Below, one piece after another: positions 22,619-32,001 of a DNA stretch of 64,000 bases (positions are counted from its first letter, which is position 1; each line of letters starts with the position of its first letter). Both the position numbers and the translations under genes were made by a program. This DNA comes from Roseomonas sp. CECT 9278 (GTDB lineage Bacteria; Pseudomonadota; Alphaproteobacteria; Acetobacterales; Acetobacteraceae), in contig NZ_CAKKLX010000014.1 of assembly GCF_918698155.1 (NCBI RefSeq), positions 52,613 through 116,612 of the forward strand. The letters run 5' to 3'. The notes under the pieces were generated by a model, which was given only the letters and a program-made list of their open reading frames with translations, did no database searches and was not told the origin of the DNA.

Positions 22619-24886
22619 CTACGGCCGCGGGCCCCGCGCCATCGCCGGCGTGATGCGCCGCGCGTACACGTCAGTCGTGGTGACCGGGTTGTTCATGTAG
22701 AATTCGTCGCGCGGGAAGATGTCGGTCAATGGCGGTTCGCGGCGCGGCATGCCGGGGGTCCAGGCGATCGACGGGGCGGCGAACAGCGCACTCCAGTCGC
22801 TGAAGGCGGGGTTGCCGCGGCGCAGGTGCTCGACCGTGGCGGGCGCTGCCAGCGCCGCCTCCAGCCGCTCGGGATCGAAGGGGATGGGGTCGTTCGACCC
22901 GATCAGCACCGCCACCGGCATCAGCAGGATGGCGTGGGGGAAGACCGTGGCGAAGGTCTCGGCAGCGCGCTGCGACGGCGCCCATTGCACGTAGATGCCG
23001 CCCGGGGCCAGGCGTTCGCGCACCTGCTCCAGGAACTCCGCGCTGTAGAGCAGCCCGGAATGCGACGCCTCGGGCAGGATGGCGTCGGCCTCGATGATGT
23101 CGTAGCGGCGGTCCTCCTTGGCCAGGGTCCGGCGGCCGTCGCCGTATTCCAGGGTCCAGCGGGGGTCCTGGAACATCTGCGCCATCGGGCTGCCGGGGTG
23201 GCGGCGGCCGACTTCCTCGAGCGCGGTCAGCACGGGGCCCACCAGCTCGATCGCGCGCACGCGGGAGTCCGGCCGCACCCCGGCCGCCCAGGGCGTGCCG
23301 CCCGACCCCACGCCGATCACCAGCACCTCGCGCGGGTTCGGGTGGATCAGCGGGCCCACGGCACCCAGGAACTGGTGGATCGGCAGGAAGGGAATGCGCC
23401 CCTGGCTGAAGCCCTGGATGAAGAAGGGGCCGTCGGCGCGGTTGTCGCCCGGGCGGTCGTCGCGGAAATACGCCACGCCGGACCGGTCCTCGGCCCAGGC
23501 GGCGACCTGGCCGGAGCGTTCATGGTGCAGCCGCGTCCAGAAGGCGGCATTGCCCGGCAGCACGAAGAACAGCACGCCGCAGGCTACCGCCAGGCCGGCT
23601 TCCAGCGGCCGCTGCACCACCCCCGCGCGCCACAGCCAGAAGCCCACCAGCAGCAGCGACAGCACCGCCAGCAGCTTGAGCGTGCCCGCCGTGCCCAGCA
23701 GGTGGAAGGTCACCAGCCCGGTCAGGATCGACCCGGCCGCATTGCCGGCGATGTTGGCCAGCTGCACCCAGCCCACGCGCGCGCCCACGCTGCTGAGGTC
23801 GCGCTGCACCGCGCGCTGCACGAAGGGAAAGGTCATGCCGATCAGGAAGGAAGGCGGCGCGACCACCAGCACGGTCAGCCCGATCGCCGCGACCAGCGAC
23901 CCGCCATGCATGCGGTTGTGGTCGACCGACAGCCAGCCGGCCAGCGGCCAATGCGGCAGCGCGACCCACAGCGCCAGCAGCAGCACGGTGGCGAGCACGA
24001 AGCCGGCCGATTGCGTGATGAAGAAGGCCGGTCGCGGATCCTCGATCCGCCGCAGCATCCGCGAGGCCAGCGCCATGCCCGCCCCGTCCGCCAGCAGGAA
24101 GATGCCGAGCACGGTCGGGAACAGGTAGGCATGGTACTGCCCCACTTGGCCCATCATGCGGACCCAGACGATCTCAAGCGCGACGATCACGTAGCCCGAC
24201 AGGAACACCAGCAGGCACCACAGCGGCAGCCCGCCATACCGCCCGTCATCGGCCGCATCGCGCGCCGAGGCGACCGGCGCAGGGGCCTCGCGCAGCCGGC
24301 GCAGCAGCGTGAGGGACAGCGCGGCGGCGAAGAATTCCAGCCCTGCCGCCAGCCACAGCGCGGTGACGAAGCCCAGATGCCCGACCAGCAGCCAGCCGCC
24401 GAGCAGGGCGCCGAGCCCCGCGCCCAGCGTATTGAGCCCGTACAGCGTGCCGATGCGTTCGGCGATGTCCCCGCGCGAGGTCGCGACCGCGCGCGCCAGC
24501 AGCGGCAGCGATGCGCCCATCAGCGTGGTCGGCAGCACCAGGCCGGCGAAGCACAGGGCGAAGATCGCCGGCGCCGCATCGACCACCCCGGCCATGTCGG
24601 TGGCGAGCCAATCGTACAGGAAGGGCTTGGACAGCAGGGCGAAGACGCCGACGCCGATCTCGGCCAGCGCGAAGCCTGCCAGCGCGCGCGCGGGGGACAG
24701 CCGGTCGGCGACCTTGGCGCCGATGATCGACCCCAAGCCGAGCCCGGCCAGGAAGGCACCCACCACCAGCGCGGCGGAAATCGTGTCGGAGCCGGCGAAG
24801 ATTCCCAGCATGCGCTGCCACACGATCTGGCACAGCAGTGCGGCAAACCCCGTCGCGAAGAACGCGACGGCGAGACGCGACATCAT
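22619..24886 (-). CDS. Fused multipass membrane/spermidine synthase-like protein
   Basis: A 755-residue fusion. The N-terminal 450 or so residues form about 12 membrane segments of major-facilitator type ('MMSRLAVAFFATGFAALLCQ' onward). The C-terminal 300 residues are a spermidine-synthase-like Rossmann domain with 'LVIGVGSGGTPWAAGVRP' and 'YDIIEADAILPEASHSGLLY'. Canonical synthases have an Asp-rich aminopropyl site; the acid after DIIEAD is consistent, but the substrate is unclear because many such fusions do not make polyamines. No speD is nearby. The start may be 24886 or 24883. Confidence 0.85.
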   Translation of the reverse strand: MMSRLAVAFFATGFAALLCQIVWQRMLGIFAGSDTISAALVVGAFLAGLGLGSIIGAKVADRLSPARALAGFALAEIGVGVFALLSKPFLYDWLATDMAGVVDAAPAIFALCFAGLVLPTTLMGASLPLLARAVATSRGDIAERIGTLYGLNTLGAGLGALLGGWLLVGHLGFVTALWLAAGLEFFAAALSLTLLRRLREAPAPVASARDAADDGRYGGLPLWCLLVFLSGYVIVALEIVWVRMMGQVGQYHAYLFPTVLGIFLLADGAGMALASRMLRRIEDPRPAFFITQSAGFVLATVLLLALWVALPHWPLAGWLSVDHNRMHGGSLVAAIGLTVLVVAPPSFLIGMTFPFVQRAVQRDLSSVGARVGWVQLANIAGNAAGSILTGLVTFHLLGTAGTLKLLAVLSLLLVGFWLWRAGVVQRPLEAGLAVACGVLFFVLPGNAAFWTRLHHERSGQVAAWAEDRSGVAYFRDDRPGDNRADGPFFIQGFSQGRIPFLPIHQFLGAVGPLIHPNPREVLVIGVGSGGTPWAAGVRPDSRVRAIELVGPVLTALEEVGRRHPGSPMAQMFQDPRWTLEYGDGRRTLAKEDRRYDIIEADAILPEASHSGLLYSAEFLEQVRERLAPGGIYVQWAPSQRAAETFATVFPHAILLMPVAVLIGSNDPIPFDPERLEAALAAPATVEHLRRGNPAFSDWSALFAAPSIAWTPGMPRREPPLTDIFPRDEFYMNNPVTTTDVYARRITPAMARGPRP

Positions 24887-25064
24887 TGCGATGTCCCCCT
24901 TGTCGTTGGTGCCGCCCCCCTGGCTGCCCGATCACTATTCTGAGAAGCATGGCGGCCGAATTGCGGCAAGGTCATGTGCCGTGACGTCGGCGGCGGCCCG
25001 TCCGTGGCGGCGTGGGCCGGCGAGGGGGCCGGAGGTCGCCGCAGGGCGAAGGCCAGGGCGGCCC

Positions 25065-25496
25065 TCAGCCGCGCAGGCCCCGCCGCGCCGCCAGCAGCAG
25101 CAGTCCGGTGCCCCAGCCGAAGGCGCCGTTGATGACCAGGCTGCGCCACCAGCGGCCGGTATCGAAGCCGGCCATCAGCGGTTGCTCGCGCAGCGCCGCC
25201 ACCACGGTGAAGCCCACCAGCGAGCAGCAGATCCCCATCAGCAGCCCCGCCAGCAGCGGCGGCCAGCGGCGGCGGGTCGAGGCCAGGAACAGGCCGAGGC
25301 CGCTGCCCCAGACCCCGCCCCAGAACGCCATCGAGGCCAGTTGCGGCACGCCGAGCGGCGGCACCGGGTTCAGGCGGAAGGGCGGGTTCGCCACCAGCCC
25401 CGCCGCATGCAGCAGCGCCACGGTGCCTTGGTGGAACACCAGCACCGACAGCACGCCGGCGGCGAAGCCGACCAGCGCCGCGCGTAGCAGGGTCAT
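25065..25496 (-). CDS. Small hypothetical integral membrane protein
   Basis: A 143-residue protein with four probable membrane segments: 'ALVGFAAGVLSVLVFHQGTV', then segments around 'MAFWGGVWGSGLGLFLAS', 'LLAGLLMGICCSLVGFTVVA' and 'GAFGWGTGLLLLAARRGLRG'. It begins MTLLRAALVG at 25496; the long upstream frame reads through a non-coding region. It faces away from the ThDP-enzyme gene. Several Roseomonas-type genomes carry similar short proteins of unknown function, but I cannot name a family. Confidence 0.7.
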   Translation of the reverse strand: MTLLRAALVGFAAGVLSVLVFHQGTVALLHAAGLVANPPFRLNPVPPLGVPQLASMAFWGGVWGSGLGLFLASTRRRWPPLLAGLLMGICCSLVGFTVVAALREQPLMAGFDTGRWWRSLVINGAFGWGTGLLLLAARRGLRG

Positions 25497-25663
25497 GGCG
25501 GCGGGACGGCAGTGCCGCGGCTGCGGTGCATCGGTGTGTCTTCCTTGCGGTGCCGGACACGATGCGGGATGCCCGGCGCGGCGGCAATGGCGTGCGCCGG
25601 GCCGACCTTGCCCGCGCGGCCCGTCCCGCGCAGTTTGTGCCATCCATTGTCGGGAGAGACGCG

Positions 25664-27202
25664 GTGAACGGTGCCGAGAGCCTGGTGCATACACTTCTTG
25701 GGTGTGGCGTGGAGGTCTGCTTCGCCAACCCCGGCACGAGCGAGATGCATTTCGTCGCCGCACTCGACCGCATCCCGGGCATGAAGTGCGTGCTCGGCCT
25801 GCAGGAGAACGTCGTCACCGGCATGGCCGACGGCTATTGGCGCATGACCGAGACGCCGGCCGCGACGCTGCTGCATTGCGGCCCGGGCCTGGCGAACGGC
25901 CTGTCGAACCTGCACAACGCGCGGCGCGCGCGGTCGGGCATCGTGAATTGCGTGGGCGACCAGGCGACATACCACCGTCCCTTCGATGCCCCCCTGACCG
26001 CGGATACCGAGGGCTGGGCGCGCGGCGTGTCGCAGTGGATGCGGACCTCGACCAAGGCGACCGAGGTGGGTGCCGATGCGGCGGCCGCAGTGCAGGCGGC
26101 GCGCACCTCGCCCGGGCAGATCGCGACGCTCATCCTGCCGTCGGACACCTGCTGGGACGACGGCGGCGTGGTGGCGCAGCCGCTGCCCGTGCCGCAGCCG
26201 CAGGCGGCCGATCCGCTGGCCATCCGCAATGCCGCGCGCATCCTGCGCGAGAAGAAGAACGTGCTGATCCTGCTGGGCGGCAAGGCGCTGCGCGAGGGCG
26301 CGCAGGCCTATGCCTGGCGCGCCGCGCAGGCGACCGGCGCGAAGCTGCTGGCGGAGGGGTCGAACGGCCGCACCCAGCGCGGCCAGGGGCGCCTGCCGCT
26401 GGAGCGCGTGCCCTATCCGGCCGATGTCGCGATCAAGGCGTTGGAATGGGTCGAGCACATCATCCTGGTGAATGCGCGCGGGCCGGTCGGCTTCTTCGCC
26501 TATCCCGGCAAGCCCTCGTTGCACTATCCGGCGAAGGCCGAGCTGCATGTGCTGACGCGCTACGAACAGGATGCCGAGGCGGCGCTGGCCGCGCTGTGCG
26601 CCGAGCTGAACGCGCCGGCCATCCCGATGCCCGATGTCGGCCGCCGCCCCGAGCGCGCGCGCGGCGCACCGAGCCCCGAGGGCCTGGCGCGCACCGTGGC
26701 CGCGCTGATGCCCGAGGATGCGATCATCGCCGATGAGAGCGTCTCCTACGGCCGCGGCTTCTTCCCCGAGACGGTGGCCGCCCCGAAGCATGACTGGCTG
26801 CAGATCACCGGCGGGGCGATCGGCTGCGGGCTGCCGCTGGCGACGGGTGCGGCGATCGGCGGCGGTGGGCGGCGGGTGATCAACCTGCAGGCCGACGGGT
26901 CGGCGATGTACACGGTGCAGGCGCTGTGGACCCAGGCACGCGAGAAGCTTCCGGTGACGACCGTCATCCTGTCCAACCGCAAGTACCAGATCCTGCTCGG
27001 CGAATATCAGAACGTCGGCGCCAATCCGGGGCCCACGGCGATGAACATGCTGGACCTGGGCAATCCCGACATCGGCTGGGTCAAGATGGCCGAGGCGATG
27101 GGCGTCGAGGCGGCGCAGGCCACCACGCTCGACCAGGTGGCGGACCTGATGGCGCAGTCCTTCGCGCGGCCGGGGCCGTTCCTGATCGAGTTGGTGATCT
27201 GA
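25664..27202 (+). CDS. Acetolactate synthase-like thiamine diphosphate-dependent enzyme
   Basis: A 512-residue ThDP enzyme of the acetolactate synthase/benzoylformate decarboxylase superfamily. The N-terminal domain has 'GVEVCFANPGTSEMHFVAAL' and the ThDP-activating Glu in 'LGLQENVVTGMADGYWRMTE' near residue 48. The C-terminal domain has the Mg-ThDP motif from 'QADGSAMYTVQALW' to 'TTVILSNRKYQIL'. The start is GTG at 25664, preceded by GGGAGAG; no ATG upstream has coding support. No small regulatory subunit is nearby, so it is probably not the biosynthetic ILV enzyme; a 2-oxoacid decarboxylase role is possible. Confidence 0.87.
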   Translation: MNGAESLVHTLLGCGVEVCFANPGTSEMHFVAALDRIPGMKCVLGLQENVVTGMADGYWRMTETPAATLLHCGPGLANGLSNLHNARRARSGIVNCVGDQATYHRPFDAPLTADTEGWARGVSQWMRTSTKATEVGADAAAAVQAARTSPGQIATLILPSDTCWDDGGVVAQPLPVPQPQAADPLAIRNAARILREKKNVLILLGGKALREGAQAYAWRAAQATGAKLLAEGSNGRTQRGQGRLPLERVPYPADVAIKALEWVEHIILVNARGPVGFFAYPGKPSLHYPAKAELHVLTRYEQDAEAALAALCAELNAPAIPMPDVGRRPERARGAPSPEGLARTVAALMPEDAIIADESVSYGRGFFPETVAAPKHDWLQITGGAIGCGLPLATGAAIGGGGRRVINLQADGSAMYTVQALWTQAREKLPVTTVILSNRKYQILLGEYQNVGANPGPTAMNMLDLGNPDIGWVKMAEAMGVEAAQATTLDQVADLMAQSFARPGPFLIELVI

Positions 27203-27427
27203 GTTTTTGTTTGACCCTCAGACGGCGGGCGCCGGCCGTCCGGCCGGCTTGCCTTCGCGCCACGCACTGGCGCGCCCGGCGCGGCTGATGGTCTGGGCGC
27301 GGTCGCGCTGTGCGCTCCCGGCCCGATGCAGGGCATCGGGCCGCTGGGTGGCGCGGTGGGTCAGGGGTGGTTTGGATCGCGCAGGGCCTGGACCTGCGCT
27401 CGTTCTGGTCAGGGGAGAAGACGCGCC

Positions 27428-28201
27428 ATGGACATGCAGCTTCAGGGCAAGCGGGTGCTGGTCACCGGCGGATCGAAGGGCATCGGCCTGGCCTGCGCCG
27501 AGGCCTTTGCCGCCGAGGGCTGCGACGTGGTGCTGGCATCGCGCGATGCCGCGGCACTCGCCACCGCTGCCGACAAGGTGCGCGCACAACGCCAGGTGCG
27601 CGTCGAGACCTTCGCCGCCGACCTCTCGCAGGATGCCGAGCGCGAGCGCCTGCACGCCACGCATGGCAGCATCGACATCCTGGTGAACAACGCCGGCGCC
27701 ATCCCGGCCGGGCGGCTGGCCGACATCTCGATGGCGCGCTGGAAGCAGGCCTGGGACCTCAAGGTCTTCGGCTACATCCACATGTGCCAGCTGTTCCTGC
27801 CGACGATGGAGGCGCGCCGCGCCGGCGCCATCGTCAACATCATCGGCATGGCGGGGCGCGCGCCGCGCGCCGGCTACATCGCCGGCGGCGCGGGCAATGC
27901 GGCGCTGATCGCCTTCACCAGTGCGATCGGCGCGGCGGCGCAGGCCAGCGGCGTCAAGGTGGTCGGCATCAACCCGGCCGTCACCAAGACCGACCGCATG
28001 CTCACCCAGGCGCGCACCCATGCGAAGAACCAGCTCGGCGACGAGGAACGCTGGGCCGAGACGCTCACCGGCCTGCCCTTCGGCCGCCCGATCGAGGCCA
28101 GCGAGATCGCCGACCTCGCGGTGTTCCTGGCCTCGCCGCGCGGGCACTACGTGAACGGCACGGTGGTCGATGTCGATGGCGGGGGGATGTTCCGCGCCTG
28201 A
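27428..28201 (+). CDS. Short-chain dehydrogenase/reductase (SDR) lacking a clear YxxxK
   Basis: A 257-residue SDR-fold protein. The cofactor motif is 'VLVTGGSKGIGLACAEAFAA' near residue 10, and 'DILVNNAGAIPAGRL' is present. The usual catalytic YxxxK is not in place: the region reads 'PRAGYIAGGAGNAALIAFTS', and if NAAL aligns with the usual KAAL the Tyr position becomes Gly and the Lys becomes Asn. It may be a divergent dehydrogenase, such as those in some aromatic catabolic clusters, or inactive. GGGGAGA precedes the ATG by 9 bases. Confidence 0.83.
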   Translation: MDMQLQGKRVLVTGGSKGIGLACAEAFAAEGCDVVLASRDAAALATAADKVRAQRQVRVETFAADLSQDAERERLHATHGSIDILVNNAGAIPAGRLADISMARWKQAWDLKVFGYIHMCQLFLPTMEARRAGAIVNIIGMAGRAPRAGYIAGGAGNAALIAFTSAIGAAAQASGVKVVGINPAVTKTDRMLTQARTHAKNQLGDEERWAETLTGLPFGRPIEASEIADLAVFLASPRGHYVNGTVVDVDGGGMFRA

Positions 28202-28251
28202 CGACGGGCGCGCGCCGGGCCGCCCGCGTCGACCGCGGCCCGCCCGGCCGC

Positions 28252-28265
28252 TTGATCTGCGTCAA
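28252..28265. promoter_or_regulatory. FNR/Anr/FixK-type box
   Basis: TTGATCTGCGTCAA is a 14-base palindrome, TTGAT-N4-GTCAA, differing from the FNR consensus TTGAT-N4-ATCAA at one base. It is 119 bases upstream of the DUF2252 start, in the only intergenic space before that gene, so oxygen- or redox-linked control of the gene is plausible. Confidence 0.5.
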
Positions 28266-28384
28266 GGCGGATGCCCGCTGTCGGCGCCAGGCTGCTGCAT
28301 CGTGGGTTCGGCGCTGGCCCGTCCCGTCGCGCCGCGGTGACGATCGCCGGGCGCGCCAGGGCAGCCGGACCGGGAGCAACGCCG

Positions 28385-29827
28385 ATGCAGAAATCCGCCA
28401 AGGCCCGGCCGTCGCGGCACGGCGCGCCGGCAGTCGCCGCACCTGCGGCACCCCCGCCCAAGGCCACCGCCGTTCATGGCGCATCGCTCGACGAGCGATT
28501 CGCGGCGGGCAAGGCCCTGCGCGACGCCGTGCCGCGATCGTCGCAGGCACCCTGGAAGCGCCCGGCCGACCGGCCGGACCCCATCGCCCTGCTGCAGCAA
28601 TCCGACCCCGACCGCCTGCCCGAGCTGGTGCCCATCCGCTACGGCCGCATGCTGCAATCGCCCTTCGCCTTCTATCGCGGTTCCGCCGCGATCATGGCGA
28701 GCGACCTCGCGAAGTCGCCCAGCACCGGTCTGCGCGTGCAGGCCTGCGGCGACTGCCACCTGATGAATTTCGGCGGCTTCGCCTCGCCCGAGCGCAACGT
28801 GCTGTTCGACATCAATGATTTCGACGAGACGCTGCCCGCGCCCTGGGAATGGGATGTGAAGCGCCTGGTCGCGTCCATGGTGCTGGCGGCGCGTGCGAAC
28901 GGCCTGTCGGACAAGGACGGGCGGGCTGCCGCGGTCGCTGCGTCGCGCAGCTACCGCAAGCGGCTGCGCGACTTCGCGGGGATGCAGCCGCTCGATGTCT
29001 GGTACGCGCGCATCACCGCCGAGGACGTGGCGGAGGCCGCGCCGCCGGAGGTCGCGGACCGGCTGCGCGCGCGCGTCGCCAAGGCGATGGACGGCAGCAG
29101 TTCCGAATACGATTTCCCGCGCCTGGCTGGCGTGGTCGGCGGGCGCACCACCATCCGCGACGCGCCGCCGCTGATATTCCACCCCGACATCGCCCGGACG
29201 CCGGAATTCAACGACACGCTGGACCAGGTCTTCGCCGCCTATCGGGCAACGCTGAGCGACGACCGCCGCGTGCTGCTCGATCGCTACCGGATCGTGGATG
29301 CCGCGATCAAGGTCGTGGGCGTCGGCAGCGTGGGGCGGCGGTGCTGGATCGTGCTGATGATGTCCGCCGCCAACGAACCGCTGTTCCTGCAGGTGAAGGA
29401 AGCGGTGCCCTCGGTGCTCGAACCCCATGCGGGTGCGAGCGCCTATGCGCATCACGGGCAGCGGGTGGTGATGGGGCAGCGGCTGATGCAGCCGGCCTCC
29501 GACCTGTTCCTCGGCTGGGTGACGGCGCCCAATGGCCGCCAGTTCTACTTCCGCCAGCTGCGCGACGCGAAGATCAAGCCGCTGGTGGAGACCTTCGACG
29601 ATGCGATGATGGAGACCTACGGCAAGCTGTGCGGCTGGTCGCTCGCCCGCGCGCATGCGCGCAGCGCCGAGGTCGCGGGCATCGCCGGGTACCTGGGCAG
29701 CGGCGACCAGTTCGACGAGGCGATGGGCGATTTCGCGCTGGCCTATGCCGACCAGGCCGAACGCGACCACGCCGCGCTGAAGGCGGCTGTGCGCAAGGGC
29801 AGCGTGGCCGTCACCACGGATGCCTGA
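28385..29827 (+). CDS. DUF2252 family protein
   Basis: A 480-residue protein of DUF2252. Motifs include 'IRYGRMLQSPFAFYRGSAAI' near residue 85, 'VQACGDCHLMNFGGF' and 'NDFDETLPAPWEWDVKRLVA' near residues 140-165, and 'LFLQVKEA' near residue 335. The GDxHxxN and DFD patterns recall the catalytic loop and metal loop of aminoglycoside-kinase-like enzymes, to which DUF2252 is distantly related, so a phosphotransferase role is an inference. A GGGAG precedes the ATG at 28385. An FNR-type box lies upstream. Confidence 0.87.
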   Translation: MQKSAKARPSRHGAPAVAAPAAPPPKATAVHGASLDERFAAGKALRDAVPRSSQAPWKRPADRPDPIALLQQSDPDRLPELVPIRYGRMLQSPFAFYRGSAAIMASDLAKSPSTGLRVQACGDCHLMNFGGFASPERNVLFDINDFDETLPAPWEWDVKRLVASMVLAARANGLSDKDGRAAAVAASRSYRKRLRDFAGMQPLDVWYARITAEDVAEAAPPEVADRLRARVAKAMDGSSSEYDFPRLAGVVGGRTTIRDAPPLIFHPDIARTPEFNDTLDQVFAAYRATLSDDRRVLLDRYRIVDAAIKVVGVGSVGRRCWIVLMMSAANEPLFLQVKEAVPSVLEPHAGASAYAHHGQRVVMGQRLMQPASDLFLGWVTAPNGRQFYFRQLRDAKIKPLVETFDDAMMETYGKLCGWSLARAHARSAEVAGIAGYLGSGDQFDEAMGDFALAYADQAERDHAALKAAVRKGSVAVTTDA

Positions 29828-29857
29828 CGCGCCGGCCGGGCGGCGCGGCCCCGCCGG

Positions 29858-30826
29858 TCATCGCCGCCAGGGGCTGGTGCGCCAGAGCTCGCCATAGGCG
29901 CGCGCCTGGTCCTCCACGAAGCGTGTCATGGTGGGCCGGTCCATGTGCCGCACGATCAGGAAGTCGCGTTCCGCCAGCGCGCGGAAATCCGGGTCGTTCG
30001 CGGTGCGGCGCACCGCTTCCTCCCAGCGTGCGAGGATCGGCGCGGGGGTGGCGGCCGGCAGCGCGAAGCCGCGCGCCGAACCCACCAGCACGTCCACGCC
30101 CTGCTCGACGCCCGTGGGCAGGTCCGGCGCCCTGTCCCAGCGCTCGCGCTCCATGATGGCCACCACGCGCAGCGTGCCCTGGATGTGCGCGCGCACCGTC
30201 AGGCTGACGGTCGAGATCGACCCGGCCACATGCCCGCCCTGGACCAGCTGCATCGCCTGGCCGGCGCCCTGCGTCGGCACCCAGGTGAAGCGCACGCCGG
30301 CGGCGCGTTCGATCGCCATCAGCGCGAGGTGCGGCGCGCTGCCCACGCCCGCGCCGGCGATGTTGATCGCCTCGGGCTGCGCGCGCGCCGCCTCGACCAG
30401 GTCGCGCAGGCTGCGGTACGGCGTGTCGGTGCCGACGAAGACCGTATAGGGCTCGTCGGTCAGCAGCCCGACATAGGCGAAGCTGTCCACGCGGTAGCGC
30501 GGGGTGTTGTCGTAGAGCGCCGTCACCAGCGCGGGGAAGGACACCAGCGCGACATGCCGCCCGTCCGGCGCGGCGGCCGCGACATCGTTCAGCATCAGCA
30601 TCCCGCCGGCGCCGGGCTTGTTCACCACGATGATCTGCGCGCCGCCCAGGTGCCTTTCGAGGAACGGGGCCGCCATGCGCGCGGCGAGGTCGATGTTGCC
30701 GCCTGGCGCGAAGCCGACGTAGATCTGAATGGGCCTTTCCTGGGCCTGTGCAACGAGGGCCGGCAGCGCAAGCGCCCCGCCGATCAGGATGCGACGCGTC
30801 GTCACCTGCGGTGTCTCCCGGGCCAT
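29858..30826 (-). CDS. Bug/TctC-family substrate-binding protein
   Basis: A 322-residue Bug protein, one of seven in the window. The leader is MARETPQVTTRRILIGGALALPALVAQA, with RR. Family motifs are 'IYVGFAPGGNIDLAARMAAP', 'IVVNKPGAGGMLMLNDVA', 'APDGRHVALVSFPALVTALY' and 'NIAGAGVGSAPHLALMAIER'. The first loop carries NID rather than the usual TD, so ligand specificity may differ from the others. A GTG farther downstream in the leader would also give a good signal peptide. No membrane subunits are adjacent; it is convergent with the DUF2252 gene. Confidence 0.88.
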   Translation of the reverse strand: MARETPQVTTRRILIGGALALPALVAQAQERPIQIYVGFAPGGNIDLAARMAAPFLERHLGGAQIIVVNKPGAGGMLMLNDVAAAAPDGRHVALVSFPALVTALYDNTPRYRVDSFAYVGLLTDEPYTVFVGTDTPYRSLRDLVEAARAQPEAINIAGAGVGSAPHLALMAIERAAGVRFTWVPTQGAGQAMQLVQGGHVAGSISTVSLTVRAHIQGTLRVVAIMERERWDRAPDLPTGVEQGVDVLVGSARGFALPAATPAPILARWEEAVRRTANDPDFRALAERDFLIVRHMDRPTMTRFVEDQARAYGELWRTSPWRR

Positions 30827-30925
30827 TGCCGCGCAACGGTGCCCCGCCCGTGGCGCAGCGCGCAAGGCCGTTGCACGACCGCGCCGTTCGGCTAGGCTTG
30901 CCCGATCCATCGCGGAGCATGCCGG

Positions 30926-31993
30926 ATGCTGCGATTCAGCAATTTCCTGTTTCCCGAAAGCCGCGACCCCGACCGCGACGCCGATGTCATCGCCGATTGC
31001 GTGGCGGAAGCGAAGCTGTGCGACGAGCTCGGCGTGGAAGTGCTCTGGCTGGCCGAACACCATTTCGACGGCAACTGCGCCTATGTCGATCCGGTCACCT
31101 TCGCCGCCGCCATCCTGGCGGCGACCAAGCGCATCAAGGTCGGCTTCGCGGTGGCGCAGGTTTCGCTGCACCACCCGATGCGGCTCGCGGAGCAGATGTC
31201 GCTGCTCGACAACCTGGGCAAGGGGCGCGTGATCGTCGGCCTGGGCCGCGGCACCGCCTACAACGTGTATGAATACCAGGGCTACGGCATCCCGCACGAG
31301 GAAGCGGCCGAACGCTACGAGGAAGCCGAGGGCATCATGCTCAAGGCCTGGACCAGCCCGCAGGGCTTCCGGCACGAGGGCAAGCACTGGACGCTGAATG
31401 TCCCGCGCCTGCGCCCCACGCCCTACACCAGGCCGCACCCGTACCTGATCCGCGCCGCGTCGTCGGAGGATGGCGCACTGCATCTCGCGCGCCGCGGCCT
31501 GCCCTTCCTGATGAACGTGCAGTCGCTCGAGACCACGGCGAAGCGCCTCGCTTCCTATCGCGCCACGATGGTCGAGGCGGGTTTCGACGCCGCGCATGTC
31601 GCGCGCTGCATGGATGAATCCTGGGTGTGGCGGAACGTGGTGGTCGCCGAGACCGACGACGAAGCCCGCCGCATCGGCATCCCGGCCTTCGAGGCGATGC
31701 AGGAGCACCGCAAGAAGCTGCGCGAACGCATCTACGCCGAACAGGGCATCATCATGAAGAAGGAGACGGTGCCGCCGGCGCGCGTGAATCCCGACCTCGC
31801 GCTGATCGCGGGTTCGCCCGCAACCGTCGCAGCGCGCATGGCCGAGGTCGAGCAGACCGGCGTGGGTGGGGTGATCTGCTCCTTTCGGCTCGGCCCGATG
31901 CCGGCGGAGGTCGCGGCAAACTCCATCCGCCTGTTCATGGAGAAGGTGGCGCCGCGCTTCACGGCGGCACCGGTGCCCGCGGCGGCCGAGTAG
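30926..31993 (+). CDS. LLM-class flavin-dependent oxidoreductase (luciferase-like)
   Basis: A 355-residue TIM-barrel monooxygenase of the bacterial luciferase family, using FMNH2 and O2 or coenzyme F420-like cofactors. Motifs are 'ELGVEVLWLAEHHFDGNCAY' near residue 33, 'VGFAVAQVSLHHPMRLAEQM' and 'VIVGLGRGTAYNVYEYQGYG', and a C-terminal 'LIAGSPATVAARMAEVEQTG'. It resembles alkanal monooxygenase alpha-like proteins, whose natural substrates are mostly unknown. It stands alone on the plus strand between two minus-strand genes, and a short hairpin follows its stop. Confidence 0.87.
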   Translation: MLRFSNFLFPESRDPDRDADVIADCVAEAKLCDELGVEVLWLAEHHFDGNCAYVDPVTFAAAILAATKRIKVGFAVAQVSLHHPMRLAEQMSLLDNLGKGRVIVGLGRGTAYNVYEYQGYGIPHEEAAERYEEAEGIMLKAWTSPQGFRHEGKHWTLNVPRLRPTPYTRPHPYLIRAASSEDGALHLARRGLPFLMNVQSLETTAKRLASYRATMVEAGFDAAHVARCMDESWVWRNVVVAETDDEARRIGIPAFEAMQEHRKKLRERIYAEQGIIMKKETVPPARVNPDLALIAGSPATVAARMAEVEQTGVGGVICSFRLGPMPAEVAANSIRLFMEKVAPRFTAAPVPAAAE

Positions 31994-32001
31994 CCGCAGC
32001 G

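Noticed and set aside
22118..24943. 941-codon plus-strand open frame
   Set aside because: It lies opposite the fused membrane/spermidine-synthase gene and shows the same artefact composition. No ribosome binding site or domain supports it.
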